Source: Amborella trichopoda
Taxonomy: Eukaryota > Streptophyta > Magnoliopsida > Amborellales > Amborellaceae
NCBI RefSeq assembly: GCF_000471905.2
Contig: NW_006498137.1
Coordinates: 297,626 to 361,625 of the forward strand
DNA: 64,000 nt
Direction: 5' to 3'
Shown piece by piece: positions 23,001 through 35,000 of this stretch. The translations under genes and the position numbers were made by a program. How positions within the stretch are numbered: position 1 is the stretch's first letter; every line of letters starts with the position of its first letter. The notes under the pieces are model-generated. The model made no database searches, was not told the DNA's origin, and saw nothing but the letters and a program-made list of their open reading frames with translations.

Positions 23001-26000
23001 TATGAATTTTCAGAAACATATATTGTACTCAAAACTATAGTGGAAGATTGTTTAATGCTCCTGAATGTTTTTTTATTTGCCTTGCTAAAGATCTTAGGTT
23101 GCATCTAGGGTATTAGTTTTGATTTACAGCAGTACATAATGGCCCATGTAAGTGGACTTCAGGTATAGTGAATTAAAGAAAAGAACACCTTGAGTTCCAC
23201 ATAGCCACTCCTTTCAGAAGGAAAGCTTCTTGGTTTGGGCTATTGATATGGTTGAGGACTAACTTTAGCCTATTAGCCATAATGCTGTCACCTTATGGAT
23301 GGCGTTGTAAAAGGCTAAACAGACTTAAAATTAATCATGGAGAGAGGGCCTTCTTCTTAGGGATTGGAGTTGTGCAAGTTGAGTTGGGGCTTTTCATAAT
23401 ATTTTTTTCTTTTGAAGTTGTCTTTAAGTCAGTCGGACTTGGTGGACATCCAAGACTGACAAGCTGAGGCGTAATTTGTTGGACTATGGCAGCCTAACTT
23501 GATAGGTGATGTGGTGGACCACGTGCAAGAGGCGCTTGACCACAGTCCTGGCTGGGCAGGTGTGTTGACTCTATTGTTGTGGGAAAATTTTGAATTTTGA
23601 ATGTGTAAATGTTCCAAGCATGGTTTATGTCATGGCCATAGGCCATGTGAGATTGGGTGAGTGCACATGCAATGAACTGAGTGGGTTGTAATGACCTTGC
23701 CTGTGTGAATTGGCATCATCGGCAATAATGACCCATTCAGTGGGTAGGCTAGATCTGTAAACCTTCTCCCCCTTGATTAGCCATATGGGCACTCATTGAT
23801 GTTGGGGCATGCATGGGCTGATGTAACTGTCAAACCATGCGGTGGGCAGTAATGTGATGCAGGCAATGAGGCTATATAAGCCCCTTGCCTTGACCCTTGA
23901 GGGGCATCCATGGCTTATACAACCAAGTGCATAGAGTAAGGGCCACGACCCTTCGTGTAGTGCTTGTGCATGTGTCGTATGATTGTCTGCTCCATTCCTT
24001 TTGTGTGGCTTTGTGGAAGGTTGGCCTTGCTATAGTCTTGTTTTGACTTTGGCTTGGTGTAGCATGGTTTGGCTAAGTGAAAAGTTAGCCCTTGTGACAA
24101 TTGCCATATGTATGGTCCTATGTTTGCATTATTTGTTTCTAAAGAATATTAATATTGGATATAAGGAGATTTGGACTTATGAAGTGCAGAATAAGAGAAG
24201 GGATCACATCCTTCCCAATCTGAACTGTTGATTTCAGAATATTTGCTATATCATTTTGATTTCATTTCCAAAACAAGACCATTCATGATTGTAGAATATT
24301 TCCTTTACCATTATGGACACTTTGTCAATTTTTTTTTCCTGAAAGGCATAGTAGTGCCTTTTATGGAGATCATCAAATATTTTCTATTCACGAAAAAATT
24401 GGTCTGGGTTGTTCACTTTGTTGGTTATGGGTTCTATTCAAGCTTCAAGTTTTGCAATTCAAAGGTTGCAGTGTGAAATCCAACATCACCTTAATTGGTA
24501 ACTGGGTTCACAATTTGCAGCATTTGCTGTGAATGACCAGGTATAGTTTGTTGTTTCTTCTTTTCCTTCATAATATCTCATCTCTTTTTTTGACTAGGAA
24601 ACATCCTGTCCCTATCCAAGATTATTTTGTTCTGCCTGGTGGTTTAGTGAGGTCATTGACCGTCTCACATAAGACTGATTTCCTGGCAACAGGCTGGCCC
24701 TTTTCTGTTTTGGACCTAAGGCTGATTGGGCCTGGCAGCAGGTGCATGTGCATGCGTGCGTGCATGTGTGAGTAACAAAAATGAACAGTTTTCAATTGTT
24801 AGTCCAAGAAGATGTCATTTGTGATGTTATCATTTGGATATGTGATTGGGAGATGTGAGGAGAATAGTGACAAAATGGTTTTCAATTGTTAGTGCCAAGA
24901 AGATGGCATTTGTGATGTTATCACTTGGATATATGTATAGGAGACAAGGCCCCCTAAGTGGAAGCGAACTTACTCTTCAACTTGTTGGCTCTAGCTCTGT
25001 AGTATAGTGCAGTATAGTATAGTATAGTCCTGGCCTTTGATTCGTGAGCGGGGCCATGAGTACAAGCATCATAAGCAAGGGCATGTGAACCAGTAGCAGA
25101 GCCGATTGTTTACCCATAGCTTCCTGATGCGTAATCTACCCATCACACCCTAATGATGTCAAGATAAAATTGAACTTCCCTTTATGAGTATGCAATAGCT
25201 AAACCCACGATCAAACTACACAAGTGTAACAAATTTACACTACACTATTAACTTGATGAAAAGTGGCAATGGGAGCCTACATGGCTCAGAGTGGATCATG
25301 ACAAAATAGACCACTTGGGATAAGTGTGGCAACTAGATAAAAAGGAACTATGTAGGTATATAATTATCTGGAGATTTCTTTGTTCCCTAATGAGAATGAT
25401 TCTATGGGTCACAGGTCCAGGTATTTTAGAAACATTATTTCTTATATTTATAGTTCACACTGCTCTAAATGGTGTCTTCAAAACTTTTTTTTTTTTTTAG
25501 GGAACTACAATAGTTCCTTGACTAATTGGAAACAATTGGTGTGCAAATTTTTTCTAATTTACATTTTGACCAAGTTTTTTTATTCAGCACGAATATCGAT
25601 GATGGTATTTTGTAAAATGCAGGTACATGCTCTCCAGAGCTGGAGTTCCTCGCCATGCTATAATAAAGAAGTTTGTAGGAGAAGATATAGCTAAAGTCGA
25701 TGAACTTCTAGCTGTGTTATCCAAATTATCCAGAGGTGCTAGGGTTCCTTTAGAGTACGTGAGCCATGTGGATCGTCATAGAAACAAGGTATTTGATCCT
25801 ATGATCTGGTAATTTGGTTCCATGTATTGTCTTCTTTTCTTGACATTTTCAGTCTTTTTGAACTTGACATCTTACATCCAATTTGGTATTTGATCCTATG
25901 ATCTAGTAATTTGGTTCCATGTGTTGTCTTCTTTTCTTGACATTTTCAGTCTTTTTGAACTTCAAATCTTACATATCAAAAATTGGATGTTTTCCCTGTT

Positions 26001-29000
26001 CCCTGGAATTGCAAATCGAATTTTTTTTTTTAAAATCACAAAACACGAACACACTTAGGATGCTCACTTCTAAAAGTGCTGTCCCTGTTGCGGACGTATC
26101 AATGTAACACTTCTTGCCAAAGTTAATTTGCATCAAGTCTGTATAGATTTGATGGTAGAAGTGCGCTGCTGTTTTTGATGCATGGGCCATGTAGGATATG
26201 GCAGGGTCTTACCATCAGAGATTGGTGGCATTTCAGGGATGTTATAGAGATTCCACTTCCTTTAAATATGAAGTAACGATATTTTCATGGAAAACTGACT
26301 GGGAACTTGATACTTAGTCTGGTCTGAGGCTTCAAGCATTTATGGGCGTTTGAAATATTTTGTAAATCTGTTTTCCTTTTGTTGATATGTGCTGCATACG
26401 TGTCATATACATGCTGTACTCATTTTATTCGGTGAGAAGAGACTTATCAATGCAGAGAGAGAACTCTTAAGTGGTATTTGGTAGAATCTCTTCATATTTA
26501 TTTTTGTGACAGTGTTGTACTTTCTGAGAATAGAACATGCCTCTATGTTGCTAAAAAATGCCATTCTGCTTTATTAGCTGCTGATGAATATGTTACAAAT
26601 TTCGTTCTTTTGTTTGTGTTTGCAGTCAGTTCTGGTAACTGTTGACCGTCATGAATGGTATGCTCCAGCGCAGATATACACTCGAAATGATAGTACTGGT
26701 TTGTGGATGCCGAGGCCTGCAATACCCTCACAGCCACTATGTAACCCTGCTACTGTCAGTTATGATGAAAAAGAAGTAATGTGTAGGACAATAGCATCAA
26801 CTGGTGGAGAATCTGGTATTCTTGAAACCAGAACCTCATGTACAGAGATGGAGGGAATGAATGGAAATGGTAGAATACAAACTAGTGGTGAAAGTAGTCC
26901 CAGTACACCCTTATTTCAAGAAGAATCAAATGACCCCAAAAGGGGGGATACAAAGAGGAGAAGAATGCAGGAGCAATTAGCAGACCAAGGGATGTTATCA
27001 GACTCTATACACGAGCCAAGAGAAGAAATCTTAGAAGATGCCCAGAACTTGGATAATACTGAGCCTATGGATGATTGGGGTGGAACTGCAGCTAATGCTT
27101 CAAAGGCCGAACAAGTAATAGAAGCCACTCTAGTAATGTTTGAGGTAAAGTATGCATCTAAATTTAACATTATTCTGGATTTTGTGGCATAAGAAATGGG
27201 ATAATGTTTAATATATTGATGCAGGGAAATTTGAGGGAAATAGTAAAAACAACAAGGAGCAAAGCTAAACAAAAGCACAAGTCAAAGAAACCTAGGGTTT
27301 CTTCTCTATGCCTCAAGCTAGGGTTCCAGGGCGCCACACACCTTATATGTTATATGTGATTGAGCCTCTCAAGGCTCCACATACCTTATATATTATAATT
27401 CTCATACAATAATTAAAATGACTTATATTTCTTAATTTAAACTTAAATTTTGTAATGACAAATTTACCCATGTGAATAGAACTCGTGAATTGCTCTCATG
27501 AATAGTACTTGTGAATAATACTCATTAAATAAATAAACTATAAAAACCCAAGAATTCCTAGAAACTAAAAAACTTAAATTCAAATAAGTATAATTTTTCC
27601 ATCCATCATTCTCTCCTGGTTGGAGAAAACTCATCCTCAAGTTTTTAAGTGTGCTAAGATGAATTCAGCATAAAAAATACCTTATTCAACTTTCTTTTTT
27701 TTGTTGGCTCAAATATCATTCCTGGTAAAAAAAATTCCTCAATAAACGGATCTTGATATGTATATTGAGGAATCAGGGCCACAATTTGCAGATTGGGAAT
27801 CGACCAGGCTTACACTCCATTATTCTGATTCCAATGCCCTAAATCTCTTGAATGCTCCACCTCTACAATATTAATGAGGTCTTAAAAGGCCATGATTTGG
27901 ATTAGTCCTCCTTGTTGCCTTCTCTCCATATTCTTCACCCTCTTCCAAAATCTCTTTATCATTATCTTGATCCTTATCATAGATATCTTGTTGTTCATCT
28001 AAGTATAATATCGAAGATTGGTGGTGAATTGCAATCAACAACTTGCTGATTTTTTATGCAATTTATATCAAAATCAATAATCTCATCCTTCAAATCGAAA
28101 ACCCTAGAGTGATGTTTTCAGCATCTAGGCTTTTATCGCTATCCTCATCACCCGACTCCACACTCGGAGCGCGAAAGTGAAAAGTCTTGTACTCGAGATC
28201 CTCTTGTTCATTAATGAGGCTCGCGAACTGCTGTGCCAGTTGTTGTACTTGCCTTTCAAGTTCCTCAATTTTGTCATCTATGAGATCAAGGAGTGGATCT
28301 ACAAAAATCCCCTTATAGGGCCTCTTCTCGCTACCATAGGTTTGCCGAAATCACAAACCCTAGATAAATAATCAACAAAAATTGCTGAAATCAACAAGAT
28401 CTAGGTTGTTTTGGCAAAACTTTAGCCAAAATCAGCAAACCCTAGACCCCACTGTAACTTCCCCTCATTTTTGTTAGCCTAAGGAGCCAAAAAAAGTGGC
28501 GCTACAGTAACTCCGTACATGCTACAGTACTGAAATCAAAATATACATCCTTTGAAATTGAATAGAAATAAAAATAAGTATAATTTTTCCCTCCACCATA
28601 TTTCCATCCTATAAATGCTAGGAAAGTCTGATCTTTCTTATTAAACTCAGTATATCCATCCTATATGCTAGGAAAGTTTGGTCTTTCTTATTAAACTCAG
28701 TATAACCATCCTATAAATGCTAGGAAAGTTTGACCTTTCTTATTAAACTCAGAAAGCACCTCCATTATTTCGTAACCCAAATTTCTTTGAGCCCATTTAG
28801 TGGTTCTTCTTTGTCACTGATGCCTCTTGGGCATGATATCAGCAAAAATGTTGAGATGCCCTTTCAATTGTTTCCTGGGAGTCTGTGATGCCTATCACAG
28901 TAAATTACAATCAACAAACTTAAATTGGTACCTGTAGAAAAGGTACAAAATTATATGGTTATTGAGATCCTGAAAGTGCAGAACTCAGCATGTCCTTTTC

Positions 29001-32000
29001 TTTCTGATTTTTTATCACTTAAGCAGATGATACCTATAAAATGATGATTAGATTTGATTGATATATGAACTACATAAATGGAAAACTATTGAGAAAATTG
29101 AAAGCAAATGTTCCAGCAAAGAATGGAATTTTAACATATTCTTTGCTGACATGATAACGCATATGATTATTATTTCTATTTGAAAGGAAAGGGCCCACAT
29201 GCATAAATTAGTGTTAGAAATTCATAATTGTGTTCTTTTTACTCTCTTGCTATTTAACTATCGGGGAATTTCAAATCTCTCCTGATGATCATATCATTAA
29301 CTGTTTTCTTTTTATTAAAAAGCCATATTAATGTCTCTGATGTTATCAGAGGAGGTAATAAGTTAATGAGTTAGAATATGTTGTTATTTACTCTTTTCAG
29401 GCTCTATTGACTGTTGAAATCACTAACCAATTGCAGGTGCATGTACCACCGTCATGCATGCTTGATGGTGTGCACTCACAACATTTTTTCGGAACAGGAG
29501 TTATCGTCTATCATTCACAAAGCATGGGTTTGGCTGCTGTTGACAAAAATACTGTAGCTGTATCTGTTTCTGATGTAATGCTTTCATTTGCTGCATTTCC
29601 AATGGAAATTCCTGGGGAGGTAGTTACTGATTTTGAGCTTGTCTAACTCCAGTGAGAATTAGACTTGAAATAGACCCACTAAAGATTCCTTGCCTTTGCA
29701 CATCAGGTTGTTTTTCTCCACCCAGTGCATAATTATGCTCTGGTTGCCTATGATCCTTCTGCTTTAGGAACAGCAGGTGCTGCCGTTGTTTGCGCAGCTG
29801 AACTTCTTCCTGGTATGTTTTTCACTCGAAATATAGTCTTTTTTATCTTTCCTTACCTAATGATTCAGGGTCTTGAGTGTGTGGCATGTGTGGAGAGAGA
29901 GCCTGTGTGTATGTGAGGGGAGGTGGGTGAGAAGAAGCTTTCAGCTACAACTTAATCTGCCAAACTCTGGCAATCCAAATCTCAACTGCAGATACTATGT
30001 AGTGGGGAATTACAAATCAACAATTTCTCAATATCTTTTGGTTATATTTTGTTTCTTGTGTGATGTTATCGGCATATTGGAGAACTTCAAGTAGCTTGTT
30101 GGCTGGTTGCATTAATTTAATTGAGGTTATGTTTATGTGATGTCCTGAACCTATTGAAATTTGGTTATTGTGCGGTCCTGTTCTTTTCTAGATTGCTGAT
30201 TCTGTATGGGGCAGACCTATGCTTCATTTATATTTACGATCACGTTTGGGACTATTTTCTTGGCCAAGCATGTGTATTCCTACTTGTGAATTTAAATTCA
30301 AGGACATTGCTTGGAAAAAGTTTACATTAGGTCAACACATTAAAATATAAAATTTGATCATCACAACATCGAGATTTAAATAGGGAGAAAAAAAGAGATT
30401 TCAAGTCCTAAAAATAGTACCTCTTGCAATGCATTATTTGAACCATCCATTTTTAAGATTCTCATGCGTCTATATATCTGCTTGATTTGAGCCAGTTTTG
30501 GATTTTAAATTTTTATAATTAGAGATAAAAATAGATTCTCGCACCATTCTTAGAATTTTCGATGCCAAACTTACATCTCATGACGAAATATGAAGGTGCA
30601 TCTTAATTTGATTGTTGAAGGTTGCAACCTTATGCAAACCACACCCTTTATGTTTTGATCTTGAGAGAGTTGCTGGTAATTGGCAGAAAATGAATTATTG
30701 GCCCTTTAGAGTTATGTACCTTTGCATATATAAATATATGGGCTTATCGATTGATCAGGGGAGCTCACATGTAAATTCTTACTTGCAGCACCCTCATATT
30801 CAGTTTGCAGATGCATTGTATAAGTGTATCTGCATTTATGTCTCAGTAACCTTTTGTTGATGAGAATCAGCAATGTCGAACATTTTCCTGGATATAGTCT
30901 TTTGTCTTTCAAGGTTTTTCTTGGCCAACAGTCCTCGGTTGCATGTTGCATTTTGGATGTCTAGATTTTCGTTGACCTTTTTGACAATATTTCCTGCTAC
31001 ATAGGCTAAAGATGCAAGCCTAAAATTGGATGATTGGAAGCTGAAAGTGTTACATTTGTGAAAACAAATCACACAAGTGGGAGTTTTATTTAACTTTTCT
31101 CTCTTTTATTTTGGACCATTGGATTGCATCTAATCCAATAGTTGTGGTGTTGTAGGAACTTTCCTCTTTTAAAAGAATTAAAACCCTTTTGTTTAGAGAG
31201 AGAAAGAGCGAGAAATAGAGAGATTGGGCTGCAATTTGGGTTTTCTCTTGAGAGCTTGGTATGCTTTGTTTTAGAGAGAGAGAGGAAAAGGCTTGAACTC
31301 CATTGTGGGTTGGCTGTGTGCCTTGTTTTAGTGAGAGAAAGTGTTAAAGAGAACCCATTTTTATGGGTGTTATTGGTGCTTTGTTTTTGGGCTCTGTTTA
31401 GAGTGAGAAATGACTGCTGGAAATTGATATTTTGAGCTCGACTTCACCTTGTAATCTTTCCAAATCAGTAAGTAAAGTGTCGCGCCATTCTTCCGTGGAT
31501 GTAGATCACGATTTGTGATCGAACCACGTTAAATCTTTGTACTATGTGGATTGAATGTTGCTGGATTTTTCATTCCATAGTTTTGCTTTGATATTGTGTA
31601 GTTTTCATTGCTTGTTTATATTGATATGAATGCACAATAGCTGTGAATGTTGTAAACCCTTGCTGATTTTTCACCAATCGACCCAAACAATTGGTATCAA
31701 AGCTTAGGGTTTGTTCTTCATTGTGTCTGTGAAGAAAGGGGTTTTTTTGCTATTGTGGTTATTTGTTATATTTTTTCTTGAAAATGGAAAGGGCAATGCG
31801 ATTTGAAAAATTAAATCAATGTAATTGGCCAATATGGAAAATGATGATAGAAGATGATCTTGTTGGAAATGAATTGGATTGGCTACTTCAAGGTAAGCGG
31901 GCCATGCCTGTTGGAATGGAAGATTGGGAATGGGATGTTCTTGATCGAAAATGTTTGGCAGCTATTAAACCATGTATTTCACCATCATTTTTATTTGATG

Positions 32001-35000
32001 TTTGTCAATGTAAAACATCTGCAAAGCTTTGGCAATCTTTAGAGCAATCTTTTGAGCAAACCTTTGGTGCAAATAAAATGCATGCGATGAAAAAATTATT
32101 TCTTTTGAAAATGAAAGAAGGTGCTACAATTAGGTCGCATGTGAGTGAATTTAATTCAATTTCTACATGATTGAAGTCTTTGAAAGTGAATTTGGATGAA
32201 GAAGTGTTATGTTTGCTTTTGCTGAGTTCTTTGCCTGCTAATTGGGATACCTTGGTTACCACTGTGACTGATACAATGGGTAACAAGTTTAATTTAAAAG
32301 ATATTGTAGCTTCATTGTTAAATGAATAGACTAGAAAGGCATCCACACAAATACTTACTAAATCAAATCAAGTATTGGCAGTAGGAGATGATGAAGAACA
32401 CAATATAGAGACCAACCCTATGGATTTAATAAGGGCAATTCTCATAGCAGAGGCAAGTCCAAGTCACAGGGTAAGAAAGTTACTTGCTGGTATTGCAAGA
32501 AATCTGGGCACACAAGGAAAGATTGTTATGCTTTGACGAATAAGCAAAAGGCTAAGGTCAAGGATAGCCATGCCGAAGCAATTACAGATTCAGATGGTGA
32601 AGATGGGGTCACTTTTAGTATTGCATGCACAACATTGTCTATTGCATATACTTGGATTTTAAACTCTGGTGCTTCATTTCATGTTTGCCCATAAATGTCA
32701 TATTTTTCATCCTACACAGATGTGGATGGTGGGCATTGGAAATGTTGTTATCAAACAATCAGATGGAAAGAAGCACACATTGAGAAATGTGAGGTATGTT
32801 CTTGAGTTGAAGAAAAATCTCATTTCAGTCGGACAGTTAGATGACACTAGTTTCATAGTGACTTTTGGAAATGGGTCATGGAAGATTTCAAGAGGTTGTA
32901 TGACATTGTTGAAAGGGAAAAAAGATGGGAGTCTCTACACTCTTCATGGCACAACTCAAAGGAATGATGCTGCAGAGAAGATCGTAGCTACAGCTAGTAA
33001 GCATGAGGATATGCAAATTTGCCATAGCCGTTTGGGTCATCTCAGTGAGCATGGTATGAAGGAATTGCAAACTCAAAATCTTATTCCTATTTCTAAGCAT
33101 TATGTTCGTGATTTTTTTGATCATTATGCCATGGGTAAGCAGCGTAGAGTGAGTTTTAAAAGAAATGAATCTCATAGAAAAAGTAAAGCATTAGAATTGA
33201 TTTATTCTGATGTTTGTGGCCCTGTTAATGTTAAATCTATTGGTGGAGCTTCTTATTTTGTCACTTTTTTATATGATTATTCTAGAAAGTGTTGGTTGTA
33301 TCCATTGGCATCTAAGGATCAAGTTTTTGAAGTTTTCAAAGTTTTCAAAGCCAAGGTTGAAGAAGAAACAGAGAGATTTATAAAATGCTTGCAAACAGAT
33401 ATTGGTGGTGAATATTGTTCGAATGCTTTTGATACTTTTTGTAAAGAGAATGACATTCCCAGAGTAAGGACTGTTCCTGGGACACCACAATAAAATGATG
33501 TCATTGAGAGGATGAATATGACCATCATTGAAAAAGTAAGAAGCATACTATCACAATTTGGTCTTGGTAAGCAATTTTGGGCAGAAGTTGTTAATGCAGC
33601 TGTATATTTGATCAATAGTTCTCCTAGTGCACCTTTGAATGGTGAAATACCTGAAATTCTATGGAGAGATAAAAGTGTGTCATATGAACACTTGATAACA
33701 TTTGGGTGTGAAGCTTATGTTCAAGTGCCCAGTGAAAGTAGAGCCAAGCTGAATGCTAAGTCAAGATGTGCTTTTCTTGGGTATGGTGGTGATGATAGAG
33801 GTTATAGGATTTGGAATCCTGTTGCAAAGAAGACTATTAGAAGTTGAGATATTCTCTTTAATGAGAATGTAATGTTTGCTGAAAAAGAAGTAGGAAGAGC
33901 CGAAACAAAAAAGGCTTATTGTGGATATACAAGAAGCAAATCCCATTGTTTCACCTCGGCAAGTGCAAGAGAGTCAAGCTCAAGCTCAAGACAATTTTGA
34001 TGGAGGTGATGCTAGTTATGAGAATGACACTGAGTTAATTCAAGATGACGAAGGGTTATCAGTTACATCTGAGCTAGAATTGAGAAGATTCACACGCCCT
34101 CACAAGCCCACACAAAGGTATTCGCCTTCTTTATATTATGCTTTGTGTACTGATAGTGGTGAGCCTGAGTCTTTTCAGGAGGCTATTTATTGCCCTAATG
34201 CTGCAAAGTGGCATAAGACAATGGAGGAGGAGATTGATGCTTTGCATAAGAGTGATACGTGGGAGTTGGTGGAACTTCCACATGGAAAGAAAACATTAAA
34301 GAATAGATGGGTATATGCTATTAAGTGGGAGGCAAATGGTCTTATCGATATAAGGCCAGACTCGTAGTGAAAGGTTATGGGCAAAAACCAGGTGTTGATT
34401 TTAATGAATTTTTTGCTCCTATGATTAAGCGTAACTCTATGAGAGTTGTTTTATCTTTGGTTGCTAACTTGAATTTGGAGCTAGAACAACTTGATATCAA
34501 AACTGCCTTCTTGCATGGTAATCTCAATGAAGAAATTTTTATGTGTCAACCTGAAGGTTTTAAGAACAAAACCAATCCTAACTTGGTTTGCAACTTGAAA
34601 AAGGGATTGTATGGTTTGAAACAAGCATCTAGGCAATGGTATAAGAAATTTGACAGTTTTATGCTAGGTGAAGGTTATTCTAGATGCGATTTTGATCATT
34701 GTGTGTACTTCAAAGGTTCAACATATCATTCTTTTACTGTTTTGTTGCTTTATGATGATGATATGCTTGTTGCTAGCAATGATCTGAGTGAAATCAAGCG
34801 TTTAAAGCTTGATATGTCCAAGCATTTTGCCACCAAGGATCTTGGACCAACCAAGAAGATTTTGGGCTTCCACATCCATAGAGACAGAAAACAATGTAAG
34901 CTTTGGTTAAGTCAATCTGAATATATTTCTAAAGTTCTTGAGCGCCTCAATATGATTGATTGTAAACCTGTTTTTACACTATTAGCTGCACATTTCAAGT

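Larger units (their letters stand above)
14521..25622 (+). other. DEG7: DEG7 intron, 11.1 kb, nested transposons
   Basis: The recognised contents in order are: an LTR on the minus strand, a compound minisatellite element split by an RTE LINE, an L1 pseudogene on the minus strand, a 2.2-kb repeat unit with a MITE inside, an LTR-like TATA region near 23870, and a small duplication at 24787-24935. A short TATAGTA-type array lies near 25000-25030. The rest shows nothing I can name. Confidence 0.75.
27145..29436 (+). other. DEG7: DEG7 intron, 2.3 kb
   Basis: This intron contains an internally deleted gypsy-like element (about 27190-28600) and a three-unit tandem repeat. The last 680 bases show nothing recognisable. 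Confidence 0.7.

Noticed and set aside
23871-23884. TATATAAGCCCC taken as a host-gene promoter
   Set aside because: It is inside a DEG7 intron and no coding sequence follows; an old LTR is likelier.
29407-29436. Extra N-terminal residues before VHVPPSC from an upstream acceptor at 29400
   Set aside because: Joining at 29437 gives the direct family continuation MFE-VHVPPSC; the upstream extension would add unconserved residues.
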